A stretch of 64,000 bases of DNA from assembly GCA_002261195.1 (NCBI GenBank), contig MVBO01000016.1, forward strand, positions 62,001 to 126,000. Reading direction: 5' to 3'. Both the position numbers and the translations under genes were made by a program. Position 1 is the first letter of the stretch. Each line of letters opens with the position of its first letter. Source of the DNA: Bifiguratus adelaidae. Taxonomy: Eukaryota > Mucoromycota > Endogonomycetes > Endogonales. The notes below the pieces were generated by a model that was not told the DNA's origin, did no database searches, and was given only the letters and a program-made list of their open reading frames with translations. Positions 37,551-49,215 of this stretch are shown piece after piece.

Positions 37551-40500
37551 ATGAGCAAGCAAACAGCGGTATCGGACGGTCCGGAGGGTCGAGGCTGGCA
37601 GAGAAGCCGAGAAAATACTACACCTAAGCCAAGGAGTCTATCCAACGGCGAAAGTCCGCACACTTCGCAACCGGTATACATATATTTGCGAAACCCTTCG
37701 GTTGACTGGCAGAAGCTGCAGAAGAAAAAGAGCAAAGACAACAGTTTATCTCGATTATTCAGCCGAAACAGCTCCTCTTCAGATATTAAAAGCTTGGCGC
37801 AGGCAGAGTCGGTTAGAGCAGCTGCACTTGCGAGCCGGAGAAAGTCGGACTCGGCCATCTCATTCTGCAAATCTGACACATCCACCATGCCGTCCAGCAA
37901 ACTGGTACCACCCGATGATCTCTCACTCAAATCTCGATCAAAGATCAATATGTCGACAGTGTCACGTCCTCATACCTCACATGAGTCTTCAAAGCGGACT
38001 TCTACTGGTACTGCCAACATTATGCCGTCTAAGAGTGGTCCCTCGGCGACGCAAGAAGAGTCGATACCGTACCTCGTCATCAAAGTTCCTTGTGACAACG
38101 CCGAATCTAGCCTCGATGCACAGGAGATTGTAGAACGCTTTAGTATCAGATCATCTGAAAATCCTGCCATAACAGAACGGCAAATTCGAGCAATAGGTAC
38201 CAAGATCGCAGCATGGCAATGTCGAGGACAAGGGCGATATGACTACCTTATCATAAAGGACACCAGTAGTTACCCAAGTGCCACTGCGCAAATGCACATT
38301 GAAAACAGCAAGCGGCGATCACGCTCGGCGGACAGAAATTCGTCTGACCGAGAAGAAATTGCTTTCGAAGGCTCTGCTCCGATTGGCTCTTATTGGCCGG
38401 ATACGAACATCCCCTCTGCCGAGGATAAGCGTCAGAGTATCCTCAAGTACCTGGAACAACAAGAGAAATATTACGACGCAAATGCTTTCCGCAATAGCCC
38501 GAGTATGGAGGTACCCTCGCGGCATGCAAGTAATGGATCCTCCTCTTCCTCAGATCGACGAATATCCTCATACAGTGACTTTGAACGCTACGCTCCTTCA
38601 TCTTTTGACGACTATAACGATTACAATCTGCCGAGGAGGCGAAAGTTAAACCATTGGAGACGACACTATGATGGGTATAATGGGTATGCGTCCCCGGCCT
38701 TCAGTCGCTACATCAGCAGGGCAGAACCCAGCTATCTCTGCTCCTACTATGACCACCCCTACCCTTATGAGAGATATAGTCCAGTCTACGACACGTATTC
38801 TGCGTATTCTTCGGATCTCCATCACGACCTATCTGATTATTATCAAGGGCAACAGCGTTCTCCGAGCATATATTCAGACACACACAACAGCTTTTCTCCC
38901 ACCGAGCACATCGAGAAGCCTCTTAGAAGGTCTCCGTCGCGCGAAGAGGTGTTTGTTAGGAGGTCTCCAAGGCCCGACCCTGAACCGGTTGTATTTCAAG
39001 AAGAGCGCGCAAGTCCACCGCGAGTGAATACAACCTTCACTACCAAGGAGATTCAGCGTGAATCAAGCCCTGTCGACCGTGGTCCGCATCTACAGCATCA
39101 GGACAGTGGTTATGAGTCGGCAACAACGCTCAAATCGCTTCCGCCAAAACGTTTGTCGCGCGCGACATCCGAGGAGATTACCGATGGGGATTCAAGCCCC
39201 AACGAAGCCCTTCAACAGGTACGTGTCCTTCAGAAATCACCTTCTCGTTGGAAGACTTCAAGTCGATTATCGTTCGGTGACTTGGATATCATCGACACCG
39301 CTCCAGAACCTACGGCCTCGATTTCTTCATCCTCCCTTGGCAAACGCTCACTTGGCCGGCGGGTGAAAGAGATCCTCAAACCTCGCCGAACCCAGACCGA
39401 GAATGCACAAGATGTTCAACATGCATCCAAGAAACAGTGGATGGTCAATCGCGCGTCTACGCCTGAACCAGACTCGGATGATACCAGCACGGGGAGCTGG
39501 GGCAGCCGTATCAACCCGTTCGCGTCGCTTGATCAGTCCGTCAATGTGAACATGACTGGTAGCAGAGATATCACACTTCCTGATCTCGATGTAGCCGCAA
39601 GCAAAAAAGGAGCGCCAACTTATCCTAGCAAGAGAAAGCTATCCAAGATTACGGCGCATGAGCTTGTGGCCTCCTATCTTACCAAGAATGCGGTGGATGA
39701 TGGTGAAAAGGTCAAACGAATCTTTTTGTGGATTGTGGAGAGCATTGGTATTGGAGCGCCTCCTGAACATGCTAGAGTGGCTGATCCATTTCATGGAATG
39801 ACACGAGCCCAAGCGGACGAAATGGAGCGTTCTGAGTCTATTGACGAATTCATCCATCGACGATGGTGTAGCACGTCAGCTGGTTTCGCGAGGTTATTCC
39901 AAGACATGATTGCGTTGGCCGGATTGGAAGATACACGAATCATATACGGTCATCTGAAAGGTAAAGCCGGTCAAGTCGACGGAAGGATTCTTATTCCATC
40001 GAGCAGGTCCTCGAGAAACCAGCGAAAGCTTCAAGAGGCGAAATCATGCTTGGAATGCAGGCAAGTGCTTTCAGGGATTTTGGGAACATGCTAATCTAAC
40101 GTACACATTAGTGAACCTTGCTGGTAGATACCTCTTCATTGATTGCTATCTTGCATCCTCTCATCACCCAGATAATGAGGGCAAATTGAATCGACATTGG
40201 TTTCTTACCTCTCCAAGACGGTTCATCTATAGCCATTTCCCGTCCTCAAATCCCCGATTTCAGTTTTTAAGCCCTCCGATACCTGTAGAAGCGTATCAGG
40301 AGCTTCCATATGTCACACCAGCATACTTTGAACATGGTCTCAAGATTATGTGGAACGAAGGTACCCTTTTGGATTTAACGGACGATGAAGGTGAGTAATA
40401 TTCGCGCAATGTATTGCGACATGTGGCTCATGGTTATGGGCAGTCGCGCACTTGTCATTGCAAGTCAACGAAGGCATAGCATGCTACGCAGAATTGGAAA

Positions 40501-41118
40501 CCCGTGTAAGAAGCGTGGGGGAACCAACCCAACCTCTCACGCTAAAAAAGCGAGCGCTTGCGCAATGCACCTACGACGAAGATGGATCAAGGATCTGCAA
40601 GGTGAAGGCTATCCTGCCACCCAATTGTAAGAGCGGCTGGCTACACATCTATGCCGGCCCAAGGTTGGACAAATCGGTAAGTTTTGACAGCAGTTGCAGG
40701 AGCAAAAGTTAACAAGGGATGATGGCCTTTGCAGCCACGGCACAGCTTCCGCCAGAATTCCCCGCCTTATCCCCTCGCCATGGCCATCCTATTGACCCAT
40801 AAAGGCACTACAGCTCCCGCTTTCGATTTCGTTCTCCCTCACTTGGCACCGCAAGAATTTTACATTCAACAACCGCAATGCTACACACTTTTCCCACTTC
40901 AAACCTACAACTTTAGGGTCCTCTCCATGGCTGGCAAATACTACAAGCTGGGCATCCGAAGTCCTTCGGGCAAAGTGCACAAATTGACCATTCAAGCGGC
41001 TGATTGGAGCTTTGAAGATCATATTACCATTTCGGAAGTGGGCACTTGGGATCTAGTCTGTCTTGGAGATGTAATTAAGGGATGGGTTGCTGTTGCAAGC
41101 TGGGAGTGCGCAGTATAA
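37551..41118 (+). CDS. Cyk3/kyphoscoliosis-peptidase-like pseudo-transglutaminase
   Basis: A 1,120-residue protein with a C-terminal transglutaminase-like domain of the KY/Cyk3 type; Cyk3 works at the cytokinetic ring. Exons: 37551-39960, 40004-40060, 40112-40390, 40444-40676 and 40735-41118. The first ~680 residues are Ser/Arg/Tyr-rich and look disordered. The domain starts at HELVASYLTKNAVDDGEKV. The catalytic His is in NHAWNAV and the Asp in RYLFIDCYLAS, but the Cys position reads CSTSAGFARLF, with Ser where the nucleophile should be. NHAWNAV appears only if the 43-nt intron 39961-40003 and the GC-AG intron 40061-40111 are removed. The C-terminal beta-rich region resembles Cyk3. I see no SH3 domain. 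Probably a scaffold rather than an enzyme. Confidence 0.82.
40061..40111 (+). other. GC-AG intron in the Cyk3-like gene
   Basis: The donor is AG|GCAAGT, with a CTAATCTAAC branch region and an ATTAG acceptor; 51 nt. Removing it gives NHAWNAVNLAGRYLFID, the conserved transglutaminase His-to-Asp segment. Using the internal GT instead gives an immediate stop. Confidence 0.85.
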
Positions 41119-41171
41119 GCAATGCAAGAGTCCCCGGAGTGTCTAAAAATGTTCTATATAAAGAGAGACTG

Positions 41172-41177
41172 AATAAA
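41172..41177 (+). terminator. Poly(A) signal AATAAA after the Cyk3-like gene
   Basis: AATAAA 54 bases after the TAA at 41116-41118, in the 73-bp convergent gap with the aspartokinase gene. Confidence 0.5.
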
Positions 41178-41191
41178 TATACTGTACAGGA

Positions 41192-42819
41192 TCACAGAAA
41201 GTCATCAGAGTCAATCCTTGGATGTGCACTCAGCAGTTCCTCGTGAATGCATTGCATCGCCCGCATTGCATGCTTCTCAGCTACCACACAGCTGATGTTG
41301 ATCTCGCTCGCACCCTGCGATATCATTTCAATGTTGACATTCGCTTTGGCAAGTGTCGAAAACATTTTGCCACTGATACCAACAAGATTTCTCATTTGCT
41401 TCCCCACCAAGGACAAAATGGCCATGTTGCGTGATAGCGACACGGTACCCAATCGCCGTAGTTCCACAATGGCTTTCTCTAGGTCGCGACCGAGCGCTGT
41501 CGATTCGATGCCCAAAGCCATGGAAATGTGAACCTCGGACGTTGAAATCAAATCAACCACAATCCCGTAACGGTCCAACGTGGAAAAGATTTGCGCAAAG
41601 AAACCGTGACTGATGGTCTTCTTGTTGGAGTGGACATTGAGAATGATGACATTATCTTTGATGGTGATAGCGGTCGGGTGCCGCCGTGTGAGGTCGAGAT
41701 GATAGCCATTATCGAGAAGCAGTTTGGGTGAATGGAGTTGGGGCGTGGATGCTCCGGACGCTGCCTGTGATTGATCCGGGAAAATGACGGTACCCGCTCC
41801 TTTTGGGTTCTCTACATTCTTGATGCGAATAGGGACACCGGCTCGAATGACTTGCTCCATGGTGAAGGGATGTATCACCTCGGAACCGTAATAGGTCAAT
41901 TCGGCGGCTTCTTCAGGTGTAATGATGGGCAGCAAACGAGCTGTGGCGACTTTTCGAGGATCAGCCGTAAAGATGCCGTCGACCTCCTTCCATATCTGTA
42001 ACTCCTCAGCATTGAGTCCCACTGCACATAAAGCCGCGCACAAGTCGGTGTAACCTCGTCCAATCGAGGAAAGCAAGGATCCAGGTACAGGTCCAAAGAA
42101 ACCGGTGACGACCGGAATCTTGCTTCCACACGCGTCTATGGCTTGTGCAAACCGCTCAGAGAGGTAGTCGTAGAAAGGTTGATCCAGAATTTCGAAATCT
42201 CGGTCAATAATGTTGGCCAATGATAAATATTCGGCATCGATACCTTTGTCACGCAATGCTGCAGCAACGATCTCGCATGCTAGCTTTTCGCCAAGGCTCA
42301 TGATGATGTCCTTTGATTTGGGTGATACTTCGTCAATGATCTTTGCCGCATCCAAGAATCGACTAATCTTGTCGCACTCAAATGTGAGCTCCTGCTCTAA
42401 TTGCGTCAAGATTTCTCGGTCGCGAATCTCCTTCTTGGCAACGTCCAAATGATCTTGCAGGATAATTTCAATCAAGGTCTTGTACTTTACACATCCTGGA
42501 GTGAGCGCTGACTCCGCTGCCGCAAGTAATCTATGGAGGCTCACGTAAGCTTGCCTTGCTCGTAGGATCTTGCTGACAACTTGCCTATTCGTGGTACCTT
42601 TGGCCTTTGTCTCTCCACTTCGTGCTGAACAAACCACCACCACTCTATAGTTTTGCAGCCAGGAACTGTAGGAAAAGATGAGCAAAGGTTGACTGACTTA
42701 CTCGTGCGACAGCATACGCACCTTACAATGTCACCAGTAATGACGTCGAGAAACTTTCCGACACTAGTTCCACCATACTTTTGCACCACCCAGGGTGCAT
42801 GATCCTCGTTCTGCAGCAT
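41192..42819 (-). CDS. HOM3: Aspartokinase (HOM3 type)
   Basis: Aspartate kinase, the first step from aspartate to threonine, methionine and isoleucine in fungi. It is 523 residues in two exons (42819-42722, 42665-41192) with a 56-nt intron. The N-terminal kinase motif is VVQKYGGTSVGKFLDV, followed by YRVVVVCSARSGETKAKGTTN, FGPVPGSLLSSIGRGYTD and VDGIFTADPRKV, all family signatures. HPFTMEQVIRAGVPIRIKN leads into two C-terminal ACT domains (SNKKTISHGFFAQIF and LVGKQMRNLVGISGKMF), where threonine feedback would act. The monofunctional form, without homoserine dehydrogenase, is the fungal type. A TCACGTGA palindrome lies 55 bases upstream of the start. Confidence 0.94.
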
Positions 42820-42873
42820 GCGGACGAAGAGAGAGGGCCAACTTTCACCAGATCAGATCTTTTTCGATCAATG

Positions 42874-42881
42874 TCACGTGA
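42874..42881. promoter_or_regulatory. TCACGTGA palindrome upstream of aspartokinase
   Basis: A perfect bHLH (Cbf1-type) palindrome 55 bases from the aspartokinase start. In yeast Cbf1 controls sulphur amino-acid genes, so a role in methionine-branch control is plausible but inferred. Confidence 0.45.
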
Positions 42882-43010
42882 GTAATGATGACTGGCGCGC
42901 ACGGGCCGTTTTCTGCTGTGCAGATGCCTAGATACGTGGTTGCTGTTGCTCTGATAAGAGACTCCTGTATTTGTATGTACAAAGGGGTATACACACAGAT
43001 AAAAGCGGTC

Positions 43011-44178
43011 TTAAATGTCATGCAGATGTGGATCCAAATGCCCTGGTTTAAGAGAATGATGCCGTGGTCGGTCCTTGTATAGGTAGAATTGCAAGAAAAT
43101 CTGCGAAATGGTCAGATGGCGTTAAATGTCACCTCATACTTGCGATAAAGTCAAAGACAAGCGTTCCACCGGATCCAGCAATCCAAGGTAAATTCATAAG
43201 AATGTACGAAGGTTCCATCGAATCAAGAAAGATCGACTATGAAGCCATTAGTGCAACCTCCCATACCGCGAGCAGCACAAAGCTTACCAAGCAATAAGTC
43301 ACATTTCCAAGCACACTGAAACCAAACATGGCAAAACTTAGGCCTTCCGTACTCTTTTCATGCCAATTCTTGTATATTTGTGGAACACGGGAACCCAGAT
43401 AGCATGCGGCTGAGAGATAGCCAGCAACCTGCGGTACGAGCTTCAGTTCATGACTCGAAGCGAGAACTGACGCTGGTTGAGGTGGTTGTGTATCACCCTT
43501 CAGAATATTAACGAATCCGTAGAGGAGGATGAGGGCTGTGATTATGATGGCCAAGACATAGGCACCATAAACAGCTGCAGAGCGAGCTGTTTTAACGGGT
43601 CTCTCCAGGGTTGGAGGCTTCTTGGATGAAGTTGACGGTTGGGATGTATCGGAAGGGTGGACCGAGCTGGCATCAGCGAGGAGAGAAGTTGTTGCCTTTG
43701 GGTGATGGTCGTCCTCGTCAGGGGGTATGGGATCATAATCAGCATCCACACCGTACCTTCGATAATACAAGACTTGAAAAAGCAACCCGACATCGGCGAA
43801 AGTGTAGTATATGGCGAGAAACAGCTAAGCGAGGGATCAGTATCTGTCACAAGTACGAAAGTGACACTACCATCGTAAATAGCAGGTCTTGCAGCACCAC
43901 TCCGACCAAATTGAAGATGTCACCCGAGAGCCATATGATGAGGAAAGGTATAGACAAGCCCTCCCCTGACTTCCGCTTGTAGTTCTCCCATAGTTGTCTA
44001 CAATTTACAGCCCAACATTGAGTTATGGTGTCTCTGTCGTCGCCCCTACTTACGGCGAGAATACGACAATCCAGCATGCAATAGATATATATCCGGTTGC
44101 GGCGGGCCAAAAGGCGCGATCTGCCAGCGCCTCAAGCATCGCCTCAAGCATCGCCTCGGCACTCAAACCTCGAACCAT
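43011..44178 (-). CDS. PQ-loop vacuolar amino-acid transporter (YPQ/RTC2 type)
   Basis: A 323-residue seven-helix PQ-loop protein; the yeast Ypq1-3 and animal PQLC2 homologues export cationic amino acids across the vacuolar or lysosomal membrane. Five exons (44178-44055/44054, 43997-43871, 43824-43288, 43236-43144, 43100-43011) give an exact frame when exon 1 ends at 44054. The first PQ motif is SPQLWENYKRKSGEGLS, split by an intron, and the second is GSRVPQIYKNWHEKSTEGLS. ISIACWIVVF, SIFLDSMEPSYILMNLPW and TLVFDFIIFLQFYLY are typical helices. The loop between helices is Ser/Pro-rich (about residues 110-170). The last intron (43143-43101) has a GCAAGT donor. ATG 44178 is the furthest upstream in-frame start I could support; an ATG at 44151 is also possible. 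Confidence 0.9.
43101..43143 (-). other. GC-AG intron in the PQ-loop gene
   Basis: 43 nt with donor ATC|GCAAGT and acceptor CGCAG. Removal gives FDFIIFLQFYLYKDRPR, the family C-terminal helix. The alternative GT donor one codon later shifts frame and ends early. Confidence 0.8.
44130..44153 (-). repeat. 12-bp tandem duplication in the PQ-loop gene N-terminus
   Basis: Two perfect copies of the unit CCTCAAGCATCG (plus strand), encoding repeated MLEA on the coding strand. In-frame, so harmless to the protein. It also duplicates a possible start codon. Confidence 0.8.
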
Positions 44179-44773
44179 TTCCTTTTATAGATCGCCTGCG
44201 TCGATCGCGTGGTTTTGCAATATATTGTGTGGGACCTTCAACCTTGCAGCGCAGAGCCAGTTTTAGACCCTTGGCGTGGGATCTGTATCATTATATTGTA
44301 TTCATAATCCCACAGCCCACATGTTGTACATCCATCTCGTCAGGATAAGCTCTAGCTCCATCCGTGCTAAAATGCGCGAATGCTTGTGGCAAAGTGCGAT
44401 ACTACTCTGACGGTGCAATGACTTCATGATGGGATATCAATATCAGTTATCCAACCTTGCCTTTAGTGAATGGCTTTGAACTTGAAGAATCGCACGCTCT
44501 TATCTGTTTATTGCCTTCATTCAATCGCACCGTGCATGGGCCACATGTCTGTCCGGGTCTACTTGGCCGTACGACGCTATCTTGCTTGTGATCGTTATCC
44601 TGCCGACGCTTAACGATTACGTCATGCACCGTGATCCTGGAAAGCATAAATTTCCTTTTAGAGACTTTGCATCCCAAACAATGGCCTAGATGATGACACT
44701 TGGATGCAAGCATTTGGTGTATATATAGTGCACTTTTCTCCGACCTACTATCAGTTTTCACCCAGTAATCAAT
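44179..44773. promoter_or_regulatory. Divergent promoter, PQ-loop gene / HAM1-like gene
   Basis: 595 bases between divergent starts. A good TATA element (TATATATAG, 44720-44728) lies about 50 bases upstream of the HAM1-like start, followed by a pyrimidine-rich stretch. That arrangement fits a strongly expressed gene. Confidence 0.55.
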
Positions 44774-47098
44774 ATGTCTTCTAATACCAATCAAGATCAT
44801 TTCGATATCAACAGAGAGGCCGCGCTTCAGCGCAAGGCCAAGATCGAGGCTCTTGCGTAAGTTGCTCGTGATGCATGGCGCTCGACATGACGTATTGACC
44901 AGTCTTTTAGCCAAGGCCAGATACCAACCACTGAACAACTTACTGAGGGTATCGAGAACATGAAGACATCCGACAGCCTTGCGGAGGCGCAATCGCAAAT
45001 GTCTCCTCAAGGCCAGAAAGTTGTCTCGGACGCGCAAAAGCTCATGGATACAACAGAGCGCATTTTGCAAGAAAAGAATGCCAACGACGAGCTGCAGAGC
45101 GCCATATATCATGGTGTACAAGCTGGCAAAGGTCACGCCCAGGCTGCAAAGGACAACTTTGATCCTAGCGATCTCGATAGTGCCGACGCACAAGATTTGG
45201 CACAGGAAGCCGCACGTCGTGCTTGGAATGTGGCTCGTCTCACTCTTCAATCGAGCGAGTTCCGAAAGCTTATTGGTGACATTACTGGCATTTTGACTGA
45301 CGCCATTCACGCTTCCGTCACCGGTAAGGATGAGCACAAGGCTGCTGTGGGCCAAAACATTGGAAATGATGAGGAGGTTACACCCCGAGAGGGACTCAAT
45401 CGTGCTGGTCAAACTGCACGTGGACGCACGGCCGATGTATACCAACAAGCTACCGCCGGTGCTGCTCCAATTGTTCAAGGCTACTCTGCCGGTGAGCTCT
45501 CGCACAAGGAAGCAGCCCAACAATTGGTGGACAAGGCCACCGCTTCTGTCAAGGCTGGTGTTCAAGGTATCACCCTCACCGACGAGCAACAAGACGGCTT
45601 GGTGGAACGCATCAAGAAGATCTTACTTCAAGCTCATGGTTCTCAAGAGTACCAAAGTGCCTTGGATGACTTTGGCGCTATCATTTCTGAACTCATTAAC
45701 CGTGGTCAAACCTTTACCAGTCAAATGAACAATGCAGCTCAACAAGCCGGCACTACCCATCAGACCGACTTGGATAAAGCTCAAATCAATGCTAAGACTC
45801 TGGTTGAGAAGTTTGCCAATGGCAAGTCATTGGATCCTCTTGCCAAAGACATTGAGGCCTTTGGTCGCGATATGCGAAACGATCCAGAATTTCGCAAGTA
45901 CATCAACACCGTTGGCGACTTCTTGCACCGTTCCCTTCGCGACACTCAATTTCTGGAGCAGGCCGATTGGAGAGCTCATGCTCGTGACCTAGTCAAAACT
46001 GGTCGAGTCTTCTTGAATGAACGCTATGCTGATCAAACTGAACAGCTCCTTGATGACTTGGACCAATACAAGCAAGCCTTCAAGGAGGATGCATTGACCA
46101 ACGAATTGCGCGCTGACCTCGAAAGACTGACCAACAGCCTCTTCATGGATGAGAATGGCCACCCTACCTTCAAGTTTGACCTTCTCAAGGACTTTGTTCG
46201 TGTATTGCCCATCATTGCCGCAAGATTGGAATACTTGCCTATTCCCAAGATCGAACACTCTGATGATGAGTACGACGTCGTGATTGATAACCTCGTCCTT
46301 CGTTGCAGCAACATCATCCCTCGTTACATGCGCATCCACACCGATACCGAGTTCAACATGGCCCCACCTGTCACGCACGGTGATAAGGTTCAAGATGCCA
46401 CCTCGATCTCTTCGGCCGGTGTCGACATGAGGAACCGGGTCAAGCTTGACGTGTCTCATATCCGTGCTGATGCCCGTGATATAGCCTTCCACATCAGAAA
46501 GAAGTCGGGTCTCATCAAGGCATCCGATGTCGGTCTTGTCGACATTGTTCTTCCCAACAAGGGCTTTAGCTTGCACTTGGAAGCTAGAGAGGCTCGTGCC
46601 AACGACAAGGAGAACTTGTTCAAGGTTGATAAGGCGCAAACCAAGATTAACGATATCAAGATCAAGCCTCATGATACCAAGCATGATACTCTCTACAAGG
46701 TGCTTTTGCCATTGATCAAGAAGCCCATCGTCAGAATGATTGAGAAGCAAATTGATCAGAAATTACTTGAGTTGACCTACACCATTGATAAGCAAATCGG
46801 CAAGGCCGCCGATCAAGCCAAGCAATTGCGCAACCAGGCTCAAGCTCAAGTGGACCAATCCACCGAAGGTCAAGCCACCAACGCCGTCAACCGTGCTCAA
46901 CAAGAGACTGATCCCAACAAGTGGAAGCCCATGCAAGGCAGTCTTCATTCGACCAATAACCCCGATTTGATGCAACCTGCCGGTCAAAGACCAGGTGATC
47001 GAGCGATTGCTGGCGCCGATGACAATGAACCCTGGGCTTCCAAGCAGTTCCAGACTCATACGGTGGTTCCAGCTACCGAGCAACAAAAAAACGTTTAA
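44774..47098 (+). CDS. HAM1-like / DUF5923-type fungal protein (BPI/SMP-like lipid-binding fold)
   Basis: A 756-residue fungal protein in two exons (44774-44856, 44911-47098), matching the HAM1_N/HAM1_C family described only in fungi. These are large helical proteins with a C-terminal fold related to lipid-binding BPI/SMP domains; their role is poorly known. The front half is helical and Gln/Ala/Asp-rich (SDSLAEAQSQMSPQGQKV). The central LPIIAARLEYLPIPKIEHSDD and later DMRNRVKLDVSHIRADARDIAFH, DVGLVDIVLPNKGFSLHL and KIKPHDTKHDTLYKVLLPL are the C-domain strands. The tail is Gln-rich. Codon choice is biased towards C-ending codons (GCC, AAG, ATC) more strongly than neighbours, suggesting high expression. 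No signal peptide or transmembrane helix is visible. Confidence 0.78.
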
Positions 47099-47192
47099 AG
47101 CATTGCGCACATCTTTTGCGTATGAATTCCACATATTTTTAATGGGCATAATGTAAATATTCCAATGCGTATCCCTTTTCACAACCTAACAC

Positions 47193-48687
47193 TCAGCCTT
47201 GGGATGCCTCTTTCAAGATGGCATTCAAGCGTTCCCGTTTAAGACATTGACTGAATTTGAAACTCGCCGCCAGGGCATCCAACTCTTGCATGGACTTATC
47301 CTTGAACAAGTCGGCATATTCTGGGACCAAGTATTCCGACAGAAGCGTGTTGCGGACCTGGCGATGCAGCCAATCTTGAATGGACCAGACCGTGGGGTAT
47401 TTCTTTTGATATTCGGGTTTGATTTCTTGTTTGAACCAATCTTCCAGAGGCTTGAAGAAGTGTTGGAGCGGTCGATCATCCGAAGCCCAGTAATCGGCAG
47501 CAAGTCGTTGTTTACGTTCGATAAAGGGTCCGACTAGCTTCATGTAGGGACTGGATGGGTCCAGGAATATGAGGCCTTGATAATTGACGTCCTTGTAGGT
47601 CCAAATAGACCAGCTAATGTGTTGCTGCTTGTAAATGTCAATTTGTTGCGCAACGAGCGCGAAACGTTTTTCGTTGATGGCTTCATCGTCGTCATACACA
47701 GGTCCGAATTCCCCATTCCATATGGGGACATTGTGCTGCCTTTGGAACGTCACTTTTCGCTCCAGGGAGCGCAGGAGCGATGTCTTTTGTTCCTCGGTGC
47801 CTTCGTACTGTTGATCTTGGGGAAAGCCGAGCTTGGAGTAGTCGTGACAGGCGTAAACGGAATTGGGATAGACGGATGTGAAGGCGCTGAAATCCATAGC
47901 AAACGTGTTGCCGTCCCAGAACAAGATGTGGTCGGGATCTTCTTGTCGGATGGCCTTTTCTATACGATCATAGAGACTGGCGACGGGTTAGAAGGCGCAA
48001 AGAGCCGATCGATGCCACGAACACTTGCCTGATCAGTTTGGATGCGTCCTCTACCGCAGGTTCATTGATGGGATTGTAACCAGCAATCCACGGATTGCCC
48101 TTGTAATGCGAAGCCAGGTGCCGCCATAAATTTACCGTCCGGTCTTGAAACTCGACATAGTCAAACAATATGGGTCTATGATGCGCATTGTCCGAGTGCT
48201 GCATAGCATTTATGAGTCTGATGGACCACATGATGCATCCCATCCCTCAACTTACCCAGTCATTGTTTTGACCGCCAACCGTAGCATGTAAATCCAGGAT
48301 GGTATAGATGCCATGCTTGGCGCACAAATCGACCACCCGATCAAGGCGCTTGAAGCCAGAAGCCTTGAACACTCCCGGCAGATTATCATCTTCGAAATGA
48401 CGGTAATTGAACGGAAGCCGAACGCAGTTCATGCCCAACGACTTCAGAAAGACAACATCCTCCTCCTCGAAAAAGTATTGAAGGAATCTATCGAAAAAGA
48501 AGTCATACTTCTCCCTGCCGAGGATCTTGAGCAAGGACTCCCGCATCTGATGTTCTCGACCCGCGAACCCAGAGATGAAGTTCTCCATGTTCATCCATCC
48601 TCCGAGACCGACTCCCTTGAGGATGACTTGTTGGCCGGTACCGTCAACGATACGCGTCCCTTGTGTTTTGAGGATGTTTTGAACCAT
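47193..48687 (-). CDS. GH5-family glycoside hydrolase, probably cytosolic
   Basis: A 461-residue (beta/alpha)8-barrel glycosidase of family GH5, related to fungal exo-beta-1,3-glucanase-like and steryl/ceramide glucosidase groups. Exons: 48687-48256, 48198-48029 and 47976-47193. GVGLGGWMNMENFISGF and CVRLPFNYRHFEDD open the barrel. The acid/base Glu is in GYNPINEPAVED and the nucleophile Glu in PIWNGEFGPVYDDDE. GIYTILDLHATVGGQNNDW and DHILFWDGNTFAMDF are also conserved. There is no signal peptide, so the enzyme likely acts inside the cell. The second intron (48028-47977) must use a GCAAGT donor to give KLISLYDRIEKAI; the adjacent GT donor leads to a stop. The natural substrate is not determinable here. 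Confidence 0.9.
47977..48028 (-). other. GC-AG intron in the GH5 gene
   Basis: 52 nt, donor AG|GCAAGT and acceptor GCCAG. Splicing restores LYDRIEKAI, conserved in the family. The GT three bases on gives an in-frame stop. Confidence 0.85.
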
Positions 48688-49215
48688 GATGCGATGGTGG
48701 AGGGAAAGAGTGAAAAAGTGAAAGAAGCGAAAGGTTGCAGATGCGCGATGCTCTTATATCCAGCAACTTTCCCACGGCGGATGTCTTCCGTGCTGCTTTC
48801 CTCGTGTTGGCCTAATTCGGAAAAATGCCCGACCATTGTCTCTGCATCCTTTGCCATAGCTGAAGGACGAGAAATACGTATGCGAGGGAGAGAATCATGA
48901 GAAAGGGGCTAGAGGAATGGACGTGGCATCCATCCAGATGAAGGAGACACTGACCAGGACGTTCCTTTTGGACCATGCCAATATCTCACATGATTTCTCC
49001 GTCAAATTGTACGCGGTGGCCAGTGCACACATTCACACGGCTTGCAGTGCCAACACATCCAATGTCATCCCATTGCTTCTGTAGAGACCATCCTACATTC
49101 TCCTAGCCTCTGCGCACATGCCCCGTTTATATGTAGCCATGACACGGCTGGGCCGCTCAAAGCCTCGTGACTCGCCTTGTTTAGGACACTCGCCTCTTTG
49201 ACAGCGACAGCGCTC
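48688..49215. promoter_or_regulatory. Divergent promoter, GH5 / WBP2-like
   Basis: 528 bases with no supportable gene. A TCACATGA E-box-like palindrome variant lies at 48986-48993. Open frames across it have no protein character. Confidence 0.4.

Noticed and set aside
44447-45592. Long antisense open frame (381 codons) opposite the HAM1-like gene
   Set aside because: Shadow of biased codon use in the real gene; no recognisable domains.
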